From: Pseudomonadota bacterium | GTDB taxonomy: Bacteria > Pseudomonadota > Alphaproteobacteria > Reyranellales > Reyranellaceae | Length of the DNA: 5,066 bases | Direction of reading: 5' to 3' | Assembly: GCA_023416135.1 (NCBI GenBank) | Contig: JAEZIF010000178.1 | Coordinates: 1 to 5,066 of the forward strand | Shown here: piece after piece, positions 4,298-5,066 of the stretch | Position numbering within the stretch: the stretch's first letter is position 1 | Layout of the letters: each line of letters begins with the position of its first letter | Translations under genes and position numbers: made by a program | The notes under the pieces: model-generated | Databases searched by the model: none | The model's input: the letters and a program-made list of their open reading frames with translations, nothing else | What the model was told of the DNA's origin: nothing

Positions 4298-5066
4298 ATG
4301 GCGAAATCGAAGGCACCGGCCGCCAAGGCGGCGGCCAAGGACAATGGCTCGGCCCCCAAGGCGGCGCCCAAACCCGCATCCCAGGGCGGCGGCACGAACG
4401 GCGACGACAAGCCGATCCGCCACCTCTACCTGGTCGACGGTTCGGGCTACCTGTTCCGCGCCTATCACGCGCTGCCGCCGATGACGCGGCCCGACGGCAC
4501 GCCGATCAACGCCGTCTACGGCTTCTGCCGCATGCTGGTGGCCGACCTCCTGGACAAGCCCGAGGTCGATCACATCGCCATGATCCTCGACAAGAGCGAG
4601 GTGTCGTTCCGCAACGAGATCTACGACAAGTACAAGGCCAACCGCCCGCCACCGCCCGAGGATCTGATCCCGCAGTTCCCGCTGATCCGTGAGGCGGCCA
4701 AAGCCTTCAACGTCACGGTGTGCGAACTCGGCGGCTTCGAGGCCGACGACCTGATCGCGACCTACGCCCGCATGGCCGTCGAAGCCGGCGCCACCTGCAC
4801 CATCGTGTCGTCCGACAAGGACCTGATGCAGCTCATCCGGCCGGGCGTCGAGATGATGGACCCGATCAAGAAGATCAAGCTCGGGCCCGAGGCGGTGATG
4901 GAGAAGTTCGGCGTGACGCCGGACAAGGTCGTCGACGTCCAGGCGCTGGCCGGCGATTCGACCGACAACGTGCCGGGCGTGCCGGGCATCGGCGTGAAGA
5001 CCGCGGCCCAGCTCATCAACGAGTACGGCGACCTCGAAACGCTTCTGCAGCGCGCCGGCGAGATCA
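4298..5066 (+). CDS. polA: DNA polymerase I, N-terminal part (5'-nuclease domain)
   Basis: PolA removes RNA primers and fills gaps during lagging-strand synthesis and excision repair. The window holds the first 256 codons and is cut by its edge. After a 40-residue Ala/Lys/Pro/Gly-rich leader, the 5'-3' exonuclease (FEN-like) domain starts at HLYLVDGSGYLFRAYH (42-57). Next come FRNEIYDKYKANRPPPPEDL (104-123), FEADDLIA (147-154), SSDKDL (171-176) and the helix-hairpin-helix part AGDSTDNVPGVPGIGVKTAA (218-237). The expected metal-binding acidic residues are present (Asp47, Asp98, Glu148, Asp150, Asp151, Asp173, Asp175, Asp220, Asp223). The start at ATG 4298 is not well supported by a ribosome binding site (only AGG nine bases upstream). 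TTG 4292 is an alternative, and a TAG at 4286-4288 closes the frame upstream. The polymerase domain would lie beyond the window. The gene looks intact. Confidence 0.97.
   Translation, partial: MAKSKAPAAKAAAKDNGSAPKAAPKPASQGGGTNGDDKPIRHLYLVDGSGYLFRAYHALPPMTRPDGTPINAVYGFCRMLVADLLDKPEVDHIAMILDKSEVSFRNEIYDKYKANRPPPPEDLIPQFPLIREAAKAFNVTVCELGGFEADDLIATYARMAVEAGATCTIVSSDKDLMQLIRPGVEMMDPIKKIKLGPEAVMEKFGVTPDKVVDVQALAGDSTDNVPGVPGIGVKTAAQLINEYGDLETLLQRAGEI

Overview
The window looks like a chromosomal segment of a high-GC proteobacterium, most likely an alphaproteobacterium. That inference rests on the GC-rich codon use, the PolA sequence and the style of the degraded transposase; no genus can be named safely. 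It has a decayed left part (about 1-2030) and an ordinary, apparently intact right part (2153-5066).

Left part, 1-547: no intact gene. There are two or three short open stretches that read like protein remnants (minus strand at 1-91, plus strand at 134-310 and 381-536), plus a GC-rich hairpin pair. 548-1321: a plus-strand DDE/integrase-core transposase. It has lost most of its N-terminal half, and three reading-phase changes between about 757 and 818 put its first catalytic Asp out of frame. 1340-2027, minus strand: a wrecked toxin-antitoxin operon. The antitoxin has a good ribosome binding site but carries a frameshift, an internal stop and a lost terminal stop. It is followed by the N-terminal part of a VapC-type PIN toxin that has lost its start codon. 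At 1544-1560 the toxin frame runs directly into the C-terminal tail of a short-chain dehydrogenase, which has its own frameshift. One base (1729) appears to account for both the lost antitoxin stop and the lost toxin start.

Right part: a crotonase-fold enoyl-CoA hydratase/isomerase-like gene (2153-2953, plus) that lacks one of the two canonical catalytic glutamates. It converges on, and overlaps by 17 bases, a small four-helix membrane protein gene (2937-3326, minus). That gene is divergent from a TetR-family regulator (3400-3936, plus). The space between them holds two near-identical operator-like repeats 46 bp apart, so the pair looks like a self-contained repressor/target module. Next comes a gene-poor, less GC-rich stretch (3937-4297) with a near-perfect sigma70 promoter, then the start of polA (4298 to the window end), encoding the 5'-nuclease domain of DNA polymerase I.

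I found no convincing undescribed multi-gene system. The points most worth checking are the single-base fusion of the toxin-antitoxin pair, the toxin-dehydrogenase chimera, the operator pair with a ribosome binding site in a hairpin loop, and the altered active site of the enoyl-CoA hydratase homologue.
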